Below the pieces are notes generated by a model, which saw only the letters and a list, made by a program, of their open reading frames with translations, had not been told where the DNA came from and made no database searches. A DNA stretch of 64,000 nucleotides from Corynebacterium phocae (GTDB taxonomy: Bacteria; Actinomycetota; Actinomycetes; Mycobacteriales; Mycobacteriaceae), in assembly GCF_008693075.1 (NCBI RefSeq), contig NZ_VXKJ01000043.1:186001-250000 (forward strand), in the 5' to 3' direction. Each line of letters begins with the position of its first letter. Within the stretch, counting starts at the first letter, position 1. Shown here one piece after another: positions 1 through 8,760 of the stretch. The translations under genes were made by a program, and so were the position numbers.

Positions 1-2454
1 CAGGGAATCCGGACCCACCGCGTCCACTTTAGCCCTGTAATCAGGGGCCTTTGTCACTGGGAAGTCCGGAACGTCTTGACCTGTCCACCGCCCGGCTTCT
101 GCGTCCCACCAGATGTACTTCTTGCGCTCGGACCACGGGGTGCCATCCGGCTTGGCCGATGCCCGGTTGTACAAGATCCGCCGGTTGGCCGGCCACACCC
201 AGCCCCACTCATCAGCAGAGCCGGGCTTCTTGGTGGCCGCGTGGTTGATTCCACCCGCGAACACGCCGGTGTAAATCCAGCAACCGCCCATCGTGGAACC
301 GTCCGCCTTCATCTCCGTGAAGGAAGATAGCAGCTGGCCCTTCTTGGGGCCTTCTAGGTGGTAGCCGTTGATTTCCCGCAGGATGTCCTCGGAGTCCGGG
401 TCACCGTGCTCATCAACCGCATAATCCCACGTCATTGCCTGAATAGGCTTGTCGCGAGGGTCATCAGAATCTGCTAGCCGGGCCTTAATCCTTTTGCCTA
501 GCTCGTAGAAGAACCAGGCTTCACTGGTGGCGTCCTCCGGCGGATTGAGCGCCTGGAAGCGCCACTGCAACATGCGCTGGGTTTGGGTAAACGTCCCGGC
601 CTTTTCCACATGGGTGGCCGCCGGCATGAGGAATACCTCGGTGCCAATGTCTTCGGTCTTAAGCTCCCCACTGCGAACCTCCGGGGAGTCATACCAGAAA
701 GACGCGGTCTCAATTTCTTGGAAGTCCCGGACTACCAACCATTTCAAGGCGGCCAGTCCGCGACGCTGCATCCCGCCGTTGGACTGCGCCACCGCCGGGT
801 TTTGCCCGAAAACAATGTAGCCTTCCACATCCCCTTCTAACATCCCCAGGAGAGTTTCGTAGGTGGAGTGTGAGCCGTTGATGCGCGGCATCAGGTCCAG
901 ACCCCAGTTGTTAACCGGCTGGGCGGCGTCCCCGAAGTAGGCCTTCATCAGCGACACCGCGTAGGCTTCACCAATTTGCCAGAACCCCTTCTGATCTTCC
1001 TTGCGGAAGGAGTCTAGGTACTCTTTCCACGTCTGCGTGAGCACGTGCGGCATGGGCAGGTAGCCCGGCAAGGAGTTAAACAGCGTGGGAATATCCGTGG
1101 AACCCTGAATGGAAGCGTGCCCGCGCAAGGCCATGATCCCGGACCCGGGCCTGCCAATATTGCCCATCAGCAGCTGCAAGATAGCCAAGCTGCGGATGAA
1201 CTGCACGCCCATGGTGTGCTGCGTAAAGCCCAAAGCATAAGCAAAGCACGTGGTGCGCTCGGGGTTAGAGTTCTCCGCAACGGAACGCGCCAGGTACTCA
1301 AAATCCTCCTGGGAGATACCGCACATCTCCTCCACCATCTCCGGGGTGTACCGGGAATAGTGGCGGCGCAGCACCTGGAACACGCAGTTTGGGTCCTGTA
1401 GCGTGGGGTCTTTTTCCACGTTCCAGGAAGAGCCCTCCGGCTTCTGGACAAACTGCCAGGAATCCGTGACGTACTTGCCGGTCTCCGGGTTGTAGCCAGA
1501 AAACAGCCCACCTAAGTCCTCCGCGTCCCTAAAGTCCGGGGAGATGATATGGGCCGCGTTGGTGTAGTTGACCACGTAATCGTGGAAGTACAGGTCATTG
1601 TCAATCATGTACTTAATCAACGCACCAAACAGCACGATGTCTGTGCCGCCGCGAATGGCGATGTGCCGGTTGGCCGAAGCGGAGGTACGCGTGTAACGGG
1701 GGTCCACGTGGATTATCCGCGCGCCCCGCTTTTTCGCCTCCACAACCCACTGGAAACCCACCGGGTGGCACTCAGCCATGTTGGAGCCCTGGATGACAAT
1801 CAAGTCAGCATTAGCCATATCCTGCAACGGCTGGGTGGCACCGCCGCGGCCAAACGAAGTTCCCAAACTGGGAACGGTGGCGGAGTGTCATATACGCGCC
1901 TGATTTTCCACCTGTATAGCACCCGTGGCGGTAAACAGCTTCTTAATGAGGTAATTTTCCTCATTGTCCAACGTTGCCCCGCCCAGGCCCGCAACGCCCA
2001 TGGTGCGGCGCAGCGGTCGCCCGGATTCATCCACCTCCTGCCATTTGGCCTTTCGCGAGGCCAGGAAACGGTCCGTGATCATCTCCATGGCGGTGTCTGT
2101 ATCAAGCTCCGTCCACTCCGTGGCATACGGCGCGCGGTACTTAATCTTAGTCAGCCGCGTGGCGGAGTTAATCAGCTGCTCGGACGCGGAACCCTTAGGG
2201 CACAGCCTGCCACGGGAGATTGGTGAGTCCGGGTCACCTTCCACCTGAATGACGCGCTCGTCCTTGACGTACACGCGCTGGGAACAGCCCACCGCGCAGT
2301 AGGGGCACACGGACTTGACCATCCGGTCCGCACTGTCAATCCGGCCCTCCAGCTCACGGCTCTTGCCAGTCTGAGTATTGACATCGCGCGCAAAGGCGTC
2401 AGCGGCGCGAAGCTGCCTGACTACCGGCCAATTAAGTGGACTGAACTTAGACAT
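1..2454 (-). CDS. fdnG-like: Formate dehydrogenase alpha subunit, selenocysteine-containing (3' end outside window)
   Basis: Molybdopterin/tungstopterin oxidoreductase that oxidises formate to CO2. From the ATG at 2454 the protein carries a [4Fe-4S] motif (C50, C53, C57, C85) and reaches NQARI at an in-frame TGA (1888-1890). After the TGA the same frame stays open to the window edge and continues as family sequence: a His follows, then FGRG, AECHPVGF, IRGGTD and RGHASIQG. In FdnG/FdoG the selenocysteine sits at exactly this point (NQARV-U-H), so codon 189 is read here as Sec. There is no Tat signal, unlike E. coli FdnG, so a cytoplasmic location is inferred. A TAGATT box 6 bases before the ATG suggests a leaderless mRNA. 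Automatic callers would split this gene into two. Confidence 0.93.
1859..1875 (-). promoter_or_regulatory. Bacterial SECIS-like hairpin after the fdh UGA codon
   Basis: On the coding strand a perfect 6-bp stem (GTTCCC/GGGAAC) closes a 5-base loop AGTTT. The loop starts 18 bases after the UGA and has G as its second base. This fits the published bacterial SECIS description of a short stem, a G among the first two loop bases, and a UGA-to-loop distance of about 16-37 bases. It would recruit SelB to insert selenocysteine. Confidence 0.75.
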
Positions 2455-2460
2455 ACCCCA

Positions 2461-2466
2461 AATCTA
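2461..2466 (-). promoter_or_regulatory. -10 box of fdh, probable leaderless start
   Basis: TAGATT on the minus strand lies 6 bases upstream of the fdh ATG, with no Shine-Dalgarno between. Transcription would begin at or beside the start codon. Confidence 0.5.
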
Positions 2467-2500
2467 CTTCCACTTGAACCAGTCTTCTAGAAAGGGTCCC

Positions 2501-3448
2501 CTAATTTTTCCTTCCGGATGCCGGAAGGATTCCGGCCATATTGCGGGTCAACAACAGTCTCCGGTGCATAACCCCGCGCGGTTCAACGTGGATAAAAACT
2601 TCCGCTCCCGGGTACACGCGGTCAATTTCTTCCTCCACGCGGTCGGCTACCTCATGGGAAACCATCACGGTGGTTTCCGGGTCCACGGTCATAATGACAT
2701 AGACCAGACGCTGACGCCCAAAGGCCATGGTCCGTAGCTGGGCAAAGGTAACGCCCTCCCGCTCCCCGATTTCGACGAGCAGGCTATCGAGCTCCTCATT
2801 TTCCTCCGGGGGCAAGGCCTCCGAGAGCAAGCTAGACAGGGACTCCTTCAGCAGCTGGTATCCGGTAAACAAAATATTCACACCGACCGCCAGGGCGATG
2901 AGCGGGTCAATCCATAGCCACCCGGTCAGCGCAATGAGGCCCACGCCTACCAACACGCCAGCGGAGGTGACCACGTCGGTCATCAGGTGATGGCCATCCG
3001 CCTCCAAGGTGGCGGAGCGGTATTTCTTGCCTGCCTTGATGAGCGCGAGCCCGCAGCCCATGTTCAGGGCACTGGCAACCACGGTAAGGATGAGACCCAA
3101 GCCCGTCTGCTCGAGGGGCTGCGGGTCAAACAGGCGTTCCACACCCGACCAAATAATCATGCCGGCGGCCACGAAGATCATGGCACCTTCTAGTAGCGCG
3201 GAGACGTACTCTGCCTTGCCGTGCCCGAAGTGGTGGTCGTGGTCGGCCGGTTTGGCTGAAATCTTCAGCGCAAAAAATCCCGCCACGGCGGCAACCAGAT
3301 TGACCAGCGACTCCAGCGCGTCGGATAGAAAGCCCACGGAACCGGTCACCCAGGCGGCCCCCATCTTGATGGCAATGGTTGATACCGCCACTGCGATGGA
3401 TAGTTTCATAAAGCGCTCTAGGACGCGCTGCTCAGTTGCTAAGTTCAC
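2501..3448 (-). CDS. Cation diffusion facilitator (CDF) metal exporter
   Basis: A 315-residue inner-membrane divalent-cation/proton antiporter of the FieF/MamM type, with about six TM segments and a C-terminal cytoplasmic metal-binding domain (from about residue 210). The TM5 site keeps HxxxD (H154, D158) and the loop keeps HHFGHGKAE. At the TM2 site, where FieF has two Asp, this protein has E46 and N50, so metal preference may differ from zinc/iron. The start is GTG at 3448, preceded by a clear AAGGAG. It stands alone between fdh and an accessory pair; the metal is not predictable from context. Confidence 0.85.
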   Translation of the reverse strand: MNLATEQRVLERFMKLSIAVAVSTIAIKMGAAWVTGSVGFLSDALESLVNLVAAVAGFFALKISAKPADHDHHFGHGKAEYVSALLEGAMIFVAAGMIIWSGVERLFDPQPLEQTGLGLILTVVASALNMGCGLALIKAGKKYRSATLEADGHHLMTDVVTSAGVLVGVGLIALTGWLWIDPLIALAVGVNILFTGYQLLKESLSSLLSEALPPEENEELDSLLVEIGEREGVTFAQLRTMAFGRQRLVYVIMTVDPETTVMVSHEVADRVEEEIDRVYPGAEVFIHVEPRGVMHRRLLLTRNMAGILPASGRKN

Positions 3449-3702
3449 ACTACTCCTTCGGTCAAACCGCGCACCTTAGCGCGGGTTTTCTTCCGAAGGT
3501 CTCGTTCACCCAGCACACTATTAAACCGGTGCAGGGCTGGCGGGCCGGGTCTTTCACTGCCAAGACCAGTATGTCGACACACCACGAAGTGGAACTACTC
3601 CCCTTCATTCAAGTTTCACACTTTACCAGACCATTTGGCCGCACTGTCAAGGCCCAGCGAATCCCCACCGCCGAGCTGCCACGGGCCCTTAATGCGGTTG
3701 AC

Positions 3703-4560
3703 TCACAGACGGCTGTGGCTTTCCTGCACCGACGCGACCAACTTTGAGAGCAACTTAAAAGTTTCGGAGTCGTTAGCTTTAGCCTGCATCTTGCTATCCA
3801 CCTGTGTCTTTTTCATACTTTCAATGATCAAAACACCGACAGGAAGGTTGTCCACTTCGATTCTAAGAGCTAGCAAACTTCTTGATTTCATGCGAATTCT
3901 TTCGGCCGCATCCGGGGACAACCCATTTTCTTCGACCATCTCCCTATTCCAGTCATTGTCATTGCCGGCGGGCACCTTCGATTGCAGCCTAGATGCCCTG
4001 AAGTTCCACCCCTTGGCGATAATCCCCTCCTTGGCTGGATAAGAATGCCGAGGCAAGTTTCTTAGCTCCGCATTCCCTGAAACCCTTGCAATTGGCACGA
4101 ATACCGAGCGGGCGTCGACATAAAAATAAATGGTCAGACGGACGGCTTCGTCTAACTCACCGTGTGGACTGAACCCCAGCTCTTGTGCCAACTGCTGAAG
4201 CATCCGTTCAAACAGGAATGCGAAATCCTTGCGGTAAATCTCTTTTTGTTCCTTCTCTTTCGCCAACGCGCGTCTCACAAATTTGAGCTCTTCCTCGACA
4301 TGGGAGAGTGTAAGCTTGCGGCGCAAAGTCCCCCAGCTCCCCACGATTAAAAACGCCACTGCAGCCAAAAATAAGAGGACATCTAGAGAGACAACTTGAC
4401 CCCAGGCCGATATTACGGGTCCGTCGATGAGAGATAGTGCAAGCCCGAAAACTGTAGCGACAAGGGTGGCACCGGACGCCCACCATTCCACGAACGCTTC
4501 AACAACTCTGGAAAACTTTGAGCTCCGCTCTTTCACTGTATTCTTGTAGCGGAGCTCCAT
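3703..4560 (-). CDS. Two-TM membrane protein with coiled coil and GAF-like domain, function unknown
   Basis: A 285-residue protein. It has two hydrophobic helices (about 28-50 and 58-76), a charged predicted coiled coil (about 80-120), then an alpha/beta segment (about 130-285) with GAF-like features, notably RIEVDNLPVGVLIIES. This suggests a membrane-anchored cytoplasmic sensor, but no catalytic residues can be named. It starts 8 bases after the stop of the 102-residue gene upstream and is probably co-transcribed with it. The region is more A+T-rich than its neighbours, which suggests horizontal gain. The function, possibly stress sensing or defence, is open. Confidence 0.7.
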   Translation of the reverse strand: MELRYKNTVKERSSKFSRVVEAFVEWWASGATLVATVFGLALSLIDGPVISAWGQVVSLDVLLFLAAVAFLIVGSWGTLRRKLTLSHVEEELKFVRRALAKEKEQKEIYRKDFAFLFERMLQQLAQELGFSPHGELDEAVRLTIYFYVDARSVFVPIARVSGNAELRNLPRHSYPAKEGIIAKGWNFRASRLQSKVPAGNDNDWNREMVEENGLSPDAAERIRMKSRSLLALRIEVDNLPVGVLIIESMKKTQVDSKMQAKANDSETFKLLSKLVASVQESHSRL

Positions 4561-4568
4561 GTTTTACC

Positions 4569-4877
4569 TTATGCGAAACTCAAAAGGTTACTGCCCTCGT
4601 GAATCTCACTGGAATCAAGCTCCTGTGAAAGCCCCTCTGTAATTTTCCCAAGCACCTGGTCTACCAGGTGCTCAGCGTGAGCCCCGTTTTCGGCTTGAAA
4701 GGACAAATTGATCTCTAGGCCGGTGCGGGTGCGGTTGAGAGACACCTCCGGGTGATAGTCCTCAAAATAGGGGTCCACAGCGAATAAGGTTTTAGCCGCA
4801 GCCAAAATCCTTTCGGCAGGGGCGGTCAACGCAGGATAGACAAAGGTTTGCAGCGTGTAGCGCTGATTTTCGTTCAT
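4569..4877 (-). CDS. Small hypothetical protein upstream of the TM-GAF gene
   Basis: A 102-residue soluble protein with no signal peptide or TM segment. A predicted alternating helix/strand pattern contains VSLNRTRTGLEINLSFQAE, and the C-terminus is acidic. A strong AGGAGGGG lies just before the ATG at 4877. It is first in a two-gene unit with the TM-GAF gene (8-base gap), so the two probably act together. I do not recognise the family. Its A+T-rich composition matches its partner rather than the neighbouring ychF. Confidence 0.65.
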   Translation of the reverse strand: MNENQRYTLQTFVYPALTAPAERILAAAKTLFAVDPYFEDYHPEVSLNRTRTGLEINLSFQAENGAHAEHLVDQVLGKITEGLSQELDSSEIHEGSNLLSFA

Positions 4878-4943
4878 GAAGCCCCTCCTTTTGGTCTTCT
4901 GTAAGACTTTCCTTGTGGCCGAGTATACACCCGCAGCGTCTAG

Positions 4944-6029
4944 CTAGCCGCCAATCTTGAAGTCACAGACGTCGCCGTCTTGCATGATGTAGTCCTTGCC
5001 CTCTTGGCGGACCTTGCCGGCGGCGCGGGCTTCAGCCATAGAACCGGCGGCGTCAAGATCGGCGAAGGAGACAACCTCGGCCTTGATGAATTTCTTTTCA
5101 AAGTCGGTGTGGATGACACCGGCGGCCTGGGGTGCAGCAGAACCCTGCTTGATGGTCCAAGCACGGGTTTCCTTGGGTCCTGCCGTGAGGTAGGTCTGCA
5201 GACCCAGGGTTTCAAAGCCGGCCTTGGCCAGGGTGGATAACCCTGGCTCATCCTGGCCCACGGACTCGAGTAGTTCCTGGGCTTCTTCCTCATCGAGCTC
5301 CAACAGCTCGGTTTCGGTCTGGGCGTCAAGGAACACACACTCTGCTGGTGCCACGAGCTCCGCGAGCTCCGCGCGGCGGGCGGAATCAGTCAGGACTGCT
5401 TCATCAGAGTTGAATACGTACAAGAAAGGCTTGGCGGTCATCAGGTGTAGATCGCGCAGCAGGGCAAGCTTGATCTCACCGGATTTGGCGGCGGCGAACA
5501 AGGTGCGGTCATCTTCGAGTATGGCCAGGGCCTTCTTGGTTTCCTCTACCTGGGGCAGGAGGTCTTTGTTTTTCTTAGCTTCTTTCTCCAGGCGTGGAAG
5601 CGCCTTTTCGATGGTTTGCAGATCAGCCAGGATGAGCTCGGTGTTAATCACGGAGATATCGTGCGCCGGGTCAACCTTGCCGTCCACGTGGATGATGTTG
5701 TCATCGGCGAAAGCGCGAACGACCTGGCAGATGGCGTCAGCTTCGCGAATATTGGCTAGGAAGGCGTTGCCCATCCCCTCACCTTTAGAGGCACCTTCCA
5801 CAATGCCGGCGATATCCACGAAGGACACGGTGGCGGGCAGAATCCGGCCGGAGCCAAAGATTTCCGCCAAGCGCGGCAGGCGCTCGTCGGGAAGTTCCAC
5901 CAACCCCACGTTGGGCTCGATGGTGGCAAAGGGGTAGTTTGCGGCCAGAATATCGGAGCGGGTCAGGGCATTAAATAGCGTGGACTTGCCAACATTGGGC
6001 AAGCCGACGATTCCTAGAGTTAAAGTCAC
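4944..6029 (-). CDS. ychF: Redox-regulated ATPase YchF (OLA1 family)
   Basis: A 361-residue P-loop NTPase of the Obg-related YchF family, which prefers ATP and associates with ribosomes. The P-loop GLPNVGKST is near the N-terminus, DIAGIV forms the G3 region, and the G4 position reads NSDE instead of NKxD, as expected for YchF. A TGS-like C-terminal domain ends in YIMQDGDVCDFKIGG. Two in-frame GTG starts exist (6035 and 6029). I choose 6029 because a TAGGAT -10 box lies exactly 7 bases upstream, and because it gives the usual short N-terminus before LTLGIVG. Confidence 0.95.
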   Translation of the reverse strand: MTLTLGIVGLPNVGKSTLFNALTRSDILAANYPFATIEPNVGLVELPDERLPRLAEIFGSGRILPATVSFVDIAGIVEGASKGEGMGNAFLANIREADAICQVVRAFADDNIIHVDGKVDPAHDISVINTELILADLQTIEKALPRLEKEAKKNKDLLPQVEETKKALAILEDDRTLFAAAKSGEIKLALLRDLHLMTAKPFLYVFNSDEAVLTDSARRAELAELVAPAECVFLDAQTETELLELDEEEAQELLESVGQDEPGLSTLAKAGFETLGLQTYLTAGPKETRAWTIKQGSAAPQAAGVIHTDFEKKFIKAEVVSFADLDAAGSMAEARAAGKVRQEGKDYIMQDGDVCDFKIGG

Positions 6030-6036
6030 GGCCACA

Positions 6037-6042
6037 ATCCTA
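6037..6042 (-). promoter_or_regulatory. -10 box of ychF
   Basis: TAGGAT on the minus strand, 7 bases before the GTG at 6029. This spacing recurs at other apparently leaderless genes in the window and decides between the two GTG candidates. Confidence 0.45.
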
Positions 6043-6068
6043 ACGCACTGGGGCGATTTTAAGGCAAG

Positions 6069-7544
6069 ATGGTCTACGTGAGTTCAAACAAACCTAAACC
6101 ACGCGGCGAGTCCGTAGCCGCGTCCGAAGTCTCCACCACCATGGAAAATCTCCGGGATGTCTCCCCGCACCCGCCGGGCGACCAAATAGACCGCTCCATA
6201 GTTGTCAACCAGATGCTAAAAGACCTATCTACTACCGCTTTGCGGATAGGTATCATCGGCGCGCTCATTTACGCGGTAGCACACGTGGCCGGGAATTTTT
6301 GGCAGGGAATTTTGCCGGTACTCTTAGCACTGATTGTGTGCACGGTTCTAGCCCCCTTTGTTACCGCAATGCGGAGCGTTGGCATCCCGGCCGGACTTGC
6401 CGCCGTGCTGGCAATCTTGTCCTTCTTTGGGATCATCGGCGCGATAATTAGCTTCATCGCGCCCAGCTTTATGGCGCAGTCCCAATCGCTCTACCTGCAA
6501 ACAGTGGAGGGCATCCAGCGCCTGCAGCTATGGGTCCAGGGCCCTCCGCTCAACTTGGACAGCGACCAATTGGGGGTCTACATCAACGAGTTGATTAGCC
6601 TCATCCAGCAGCGCGCGGGAACCATTGCCGGCTCCGTGTTCTCCGGTATTGGGACGGTGACCTCATTTGTAGTCACCCTGGTCATTGTTATTGTGCTCAC
6701 CGTATTCTTCCTTAAGGACGGGCATAAGTTCCTGGGCTGGTTGCGCATGGCCACGGGACGCCGCACAGGCTGGCACCTCACCGAAGTATTAACTCGCGCG
6801 TGGCAGACCTTGGGCGGGTTCATCCGTGCACAGGCGCTGGTCTCGCTCATCGACGCGGTGTTCATTGGAACGGGGCTGGCAATCATTGGGGTGCCCCTAG
6901 CCATGACACTAGCCATCATCACGTTCATGGCAGGATTTATCCCCTTCGTTGGGGCTATCGTCGCTGGCGCGCTGTCTATCACCATTGCGTTGGTGTCCTT
7001 GGGAGTTACCGAAGCGGTAATGGTCCTGGTATTGGTTCTGGTAGTCCAGCAATTAGAAGGAAACGTGCTCAGCCCCTGGTTGCAGTCCCGAGCCATGAAC
7101 CTCCACCCCGTGGTGGTGCTCATCTCCGTAACCATTGGCTCTGCACTCTTCAGCCTCATTGGTGCCTTCTTGGCTGTGCCGGCTGCGGCGATGATTGCGG
7201 TGGTGTGGCGCTACGGTCAGGAGATGCTCATGCTGCGCTCCGGGGAAAAACGCGTAGAAGACCTGGAATTTTCCACCATCGCAGGTCACCTTATTGCTCG
7301 GTACAGCGAGGAGGAAGGCAAGACCATGCGCGCGGAGTTGCGTGCCTCCTTTGAATCCCTCGACCCTGACGAGGCAACTCGCGATGGAGCTGCCGACGCC
7401 GCCACGGCTGGCGACCCGGGCATTGATAACTTGATGGACGTCTCCGCGCCACCCCCGGAGGACGATTTCCGCCCCTCGGTGCGCGACCAGTTTGAGGGTT
7501 TAAAAACCAGATTGGACCATATGTTCGACAAGAAGGGCAAATAG
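6069..7544 (+). CDS. AI-2E family transporter (PerM/YdiK-like)
   Basis: A 491-residue membrane protein with about 70 polar N-terminal residues, eight or so hydrophobic helices, and a long acidic cytoplasmic tail (about 400-491). The family pattern is visible: the TM1-2 hairpin, the FFLKDGHKFL loop, and the late GNVLSPWLQSRAMNLHPVVVLISV motif that marks AI-2E/PerM proteins. Transported substrates of actinobacterial members are unknown, and autoinducer-2 export should not be assumed. The gene diverges from ychF. GTG at 6078 is an alternative start. Confidence 0.88.
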   Translation: MVYVSSNKPKPRGESVAASEVSTTMENLRDVSPHPPGDQIDRSIVVNQMLKDLSTTALRIGIIGALIYAVAHVAGNFWQGILPVLLALIVCTVLAPFVTAMRSVGIPAGLAAVLAILSFFGIIGAIISFIAPSFMAQSQSLYLQTVEGIQRLQLWVQGPPLNLDSDQLGVYINELISLIQQRAGTIAGSVFSGIGTVTSFVVTLVIVIVLTVFFLKDGHKFLGWLRMATGRRTGWHLTEVLTRAWQTLGGFIRAQALVSLIDAVFIGTGLAIIGVPLAMTLAIITFMAGFIPFVGAIVAGALSITIALVSLGVTEAVMVLVLVLVVQQLEGNVLSPWLQSRAMNLHPVVVLISVTIGSALFSLIGAFLAVPAAAMIAVVWRYGQEMLMLRSGEKRVEDLEFSTIAGHLIARYSEEEGKTMRAELRASFESLDPDEATRDGAADAATAGDPGIDNLMDVSAPPPEDDFRPSVRDQFEGLKTRLDHMFDKKGK

Positions 7545-7573
7545 GTCCCCTCCCTGTGGCAAAGTAGATCGCT

Positions 7574-8716
7574 ATGGAATTGCTTTTTCTCTTCACCGGT
7601 CTTGCTATTGGCGTGGCTTTGGGTTGGTACGCGTGTTCTGCACACGCTCCGCAACCGGCCGCCGCCCCCACTCCGGCACTGCCCCCGCCGGTGGATATAG
7701 CCCCCTTGGAAAAAGCCCTGGACCGCATGGCGTATCAAATGCAAGAGATTGAGGCCGGGCGCTCGGTGGAAATCAATACGCTAGGTGCGCAAATCCAGTC
7801 CATCACCCGAACTTCCGCGCGCATCGGCGACCGTACCGATCAACTTCTCACAGCACTGCGCTCACCCAACGTGCGTGGCCGCTGGGGTGAGGTCCAACTT
7901 GAGCGCGTGGTGGAGCTGGGCGGAATGGTCAAGCACGTTGATTTCAACCCGCAGACTACCGCGTATATCGATGGCCGCGCGGTTCGCCCGGATTTGCTCA
8001 TCAACCTCTCCGGCGGGCGGCACATCGTAGTAGATGCCAAAGTCCCCTTTTCCAGCTACATTGATGCTATTGAGGCTCAAGATCCCGAGGAAAATCTTGC
8101 GCTTATGCGCAGGCACGCGCGGCTGGTACGCGGACACGTGCAAACCCTATCCTCCAAGGACTACACCGCTGCTTTTAATCCGACCCCGGAATTTGTTGTG
8201 CTTTTCGTGCCAGCTGATCCCTTCCTGGACGCGGCCCTCAACGTGGATCCAGAGCTCCTGGAGTTCGCCTTCCAGCGCGGCGTGGTCATAGCCACCCCGG
8301 CCAGCCTCTTTGCCCTGCTGCGCACGGTGGCCCTGGGGTGGAGCCAGGAAGACGCCTCGCAAAAAGCCAGTGAAATCCAGCGGCTAGGCCAGGAACTATA
8401 TTCCCGCCTCAACACCATGGGGGACCATTACAACCGAGTGGGGCGGAGCTTGGAAAAAGCAATCGAAGCTTTCAACTCCACCCTGGCCTCCGTAGACTCC
8501 CGGGTGATGGTCAGCGCCCGCAAGCTTAGCGAGATGGAAATTGGCAGCCAGAACAGACATCCTACAGAGCTCAAGCCGGTGGATATCCGCCCCCGGCAAG
8601 CTCCCAATTCGGAGCACCACGCGAAGCAGGATTACAGGCCTGACGGACACTGCGGTGGGGCACACTCCAAGACCGCCAGCGAGGACAGTTGGAATGGAAA
8701 AACCTCCTTTGGGTGA
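7574..8716 (+). CDS. rmuC: RmuC family protein
   Basis: A 380-residue protein with an N-terminal membrane anchor (residues 1-20), a Pro/Ala linker, a predicted coiled-coil stretch, and the RmuC nuclease-fold core (about 90-300). The core shows RGRWGEVQLERVVELGGM, PDLLINLSGGRHIVVDAKVPF (PD-(D/E)xK-like residues) and a conserved helical tail. RmuC limits recombination at inverted repeats in E. coli; its biochemical activity is not settled. The last residues, rich in His, Lys and Gly, look poorly conserved. It follows the AI-2E gene by 29 bases and is probably co-transcribed. Confidence 0.92.
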   Translation: MELLFLFTGLAIGVALGWYACSAHAPQPAAAPTPALPPPVDIAPLEKALDRMAYQMQEIEAGRSVEINTLGAQIQSITRTSARIGDRTDQLLTALRSPNVRGRWGEVQLERVVELGGMVKHVDFNPQTTAYIDGRAVRPDLLINLSGGRHIVVDAKVPFSSYIDAIEAQDPEENLALMRRHARLVRGHVQTLSSKDYTAAFNPTPEFVVLFVPADPFLDAALNVDPELLEFAFQRGVVIATPASLFALLRTVALGWSQEDASQKASEIQRLGQELYSRLNTMGDHYNRVGRSLEKAIEAFNSTLASVDSRVMVSARKLSEMEIGSQNRHPTELKPVDIRPRQAPNSEHHAKQDYRPDGHCGGAHSKTASEDSWNGKTSFG

Positions 8717-8746
8717 GTTATTTCTATTCCGGCACGATCCGGCAGG

Positions 8747-8752
8747 TAGAAT
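8747..8752 (+). promoter_or_regulatory. -10 box of the DUF6542 gene
   Basis: TAGAAT lies 8 bases before GTG 8761. This supports the internal GTG rather than the upstream TTG at 8689, which overlaps rmuC. Confidence 0.45.
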
Positions 8753-8760
8753 ATAGCCTC

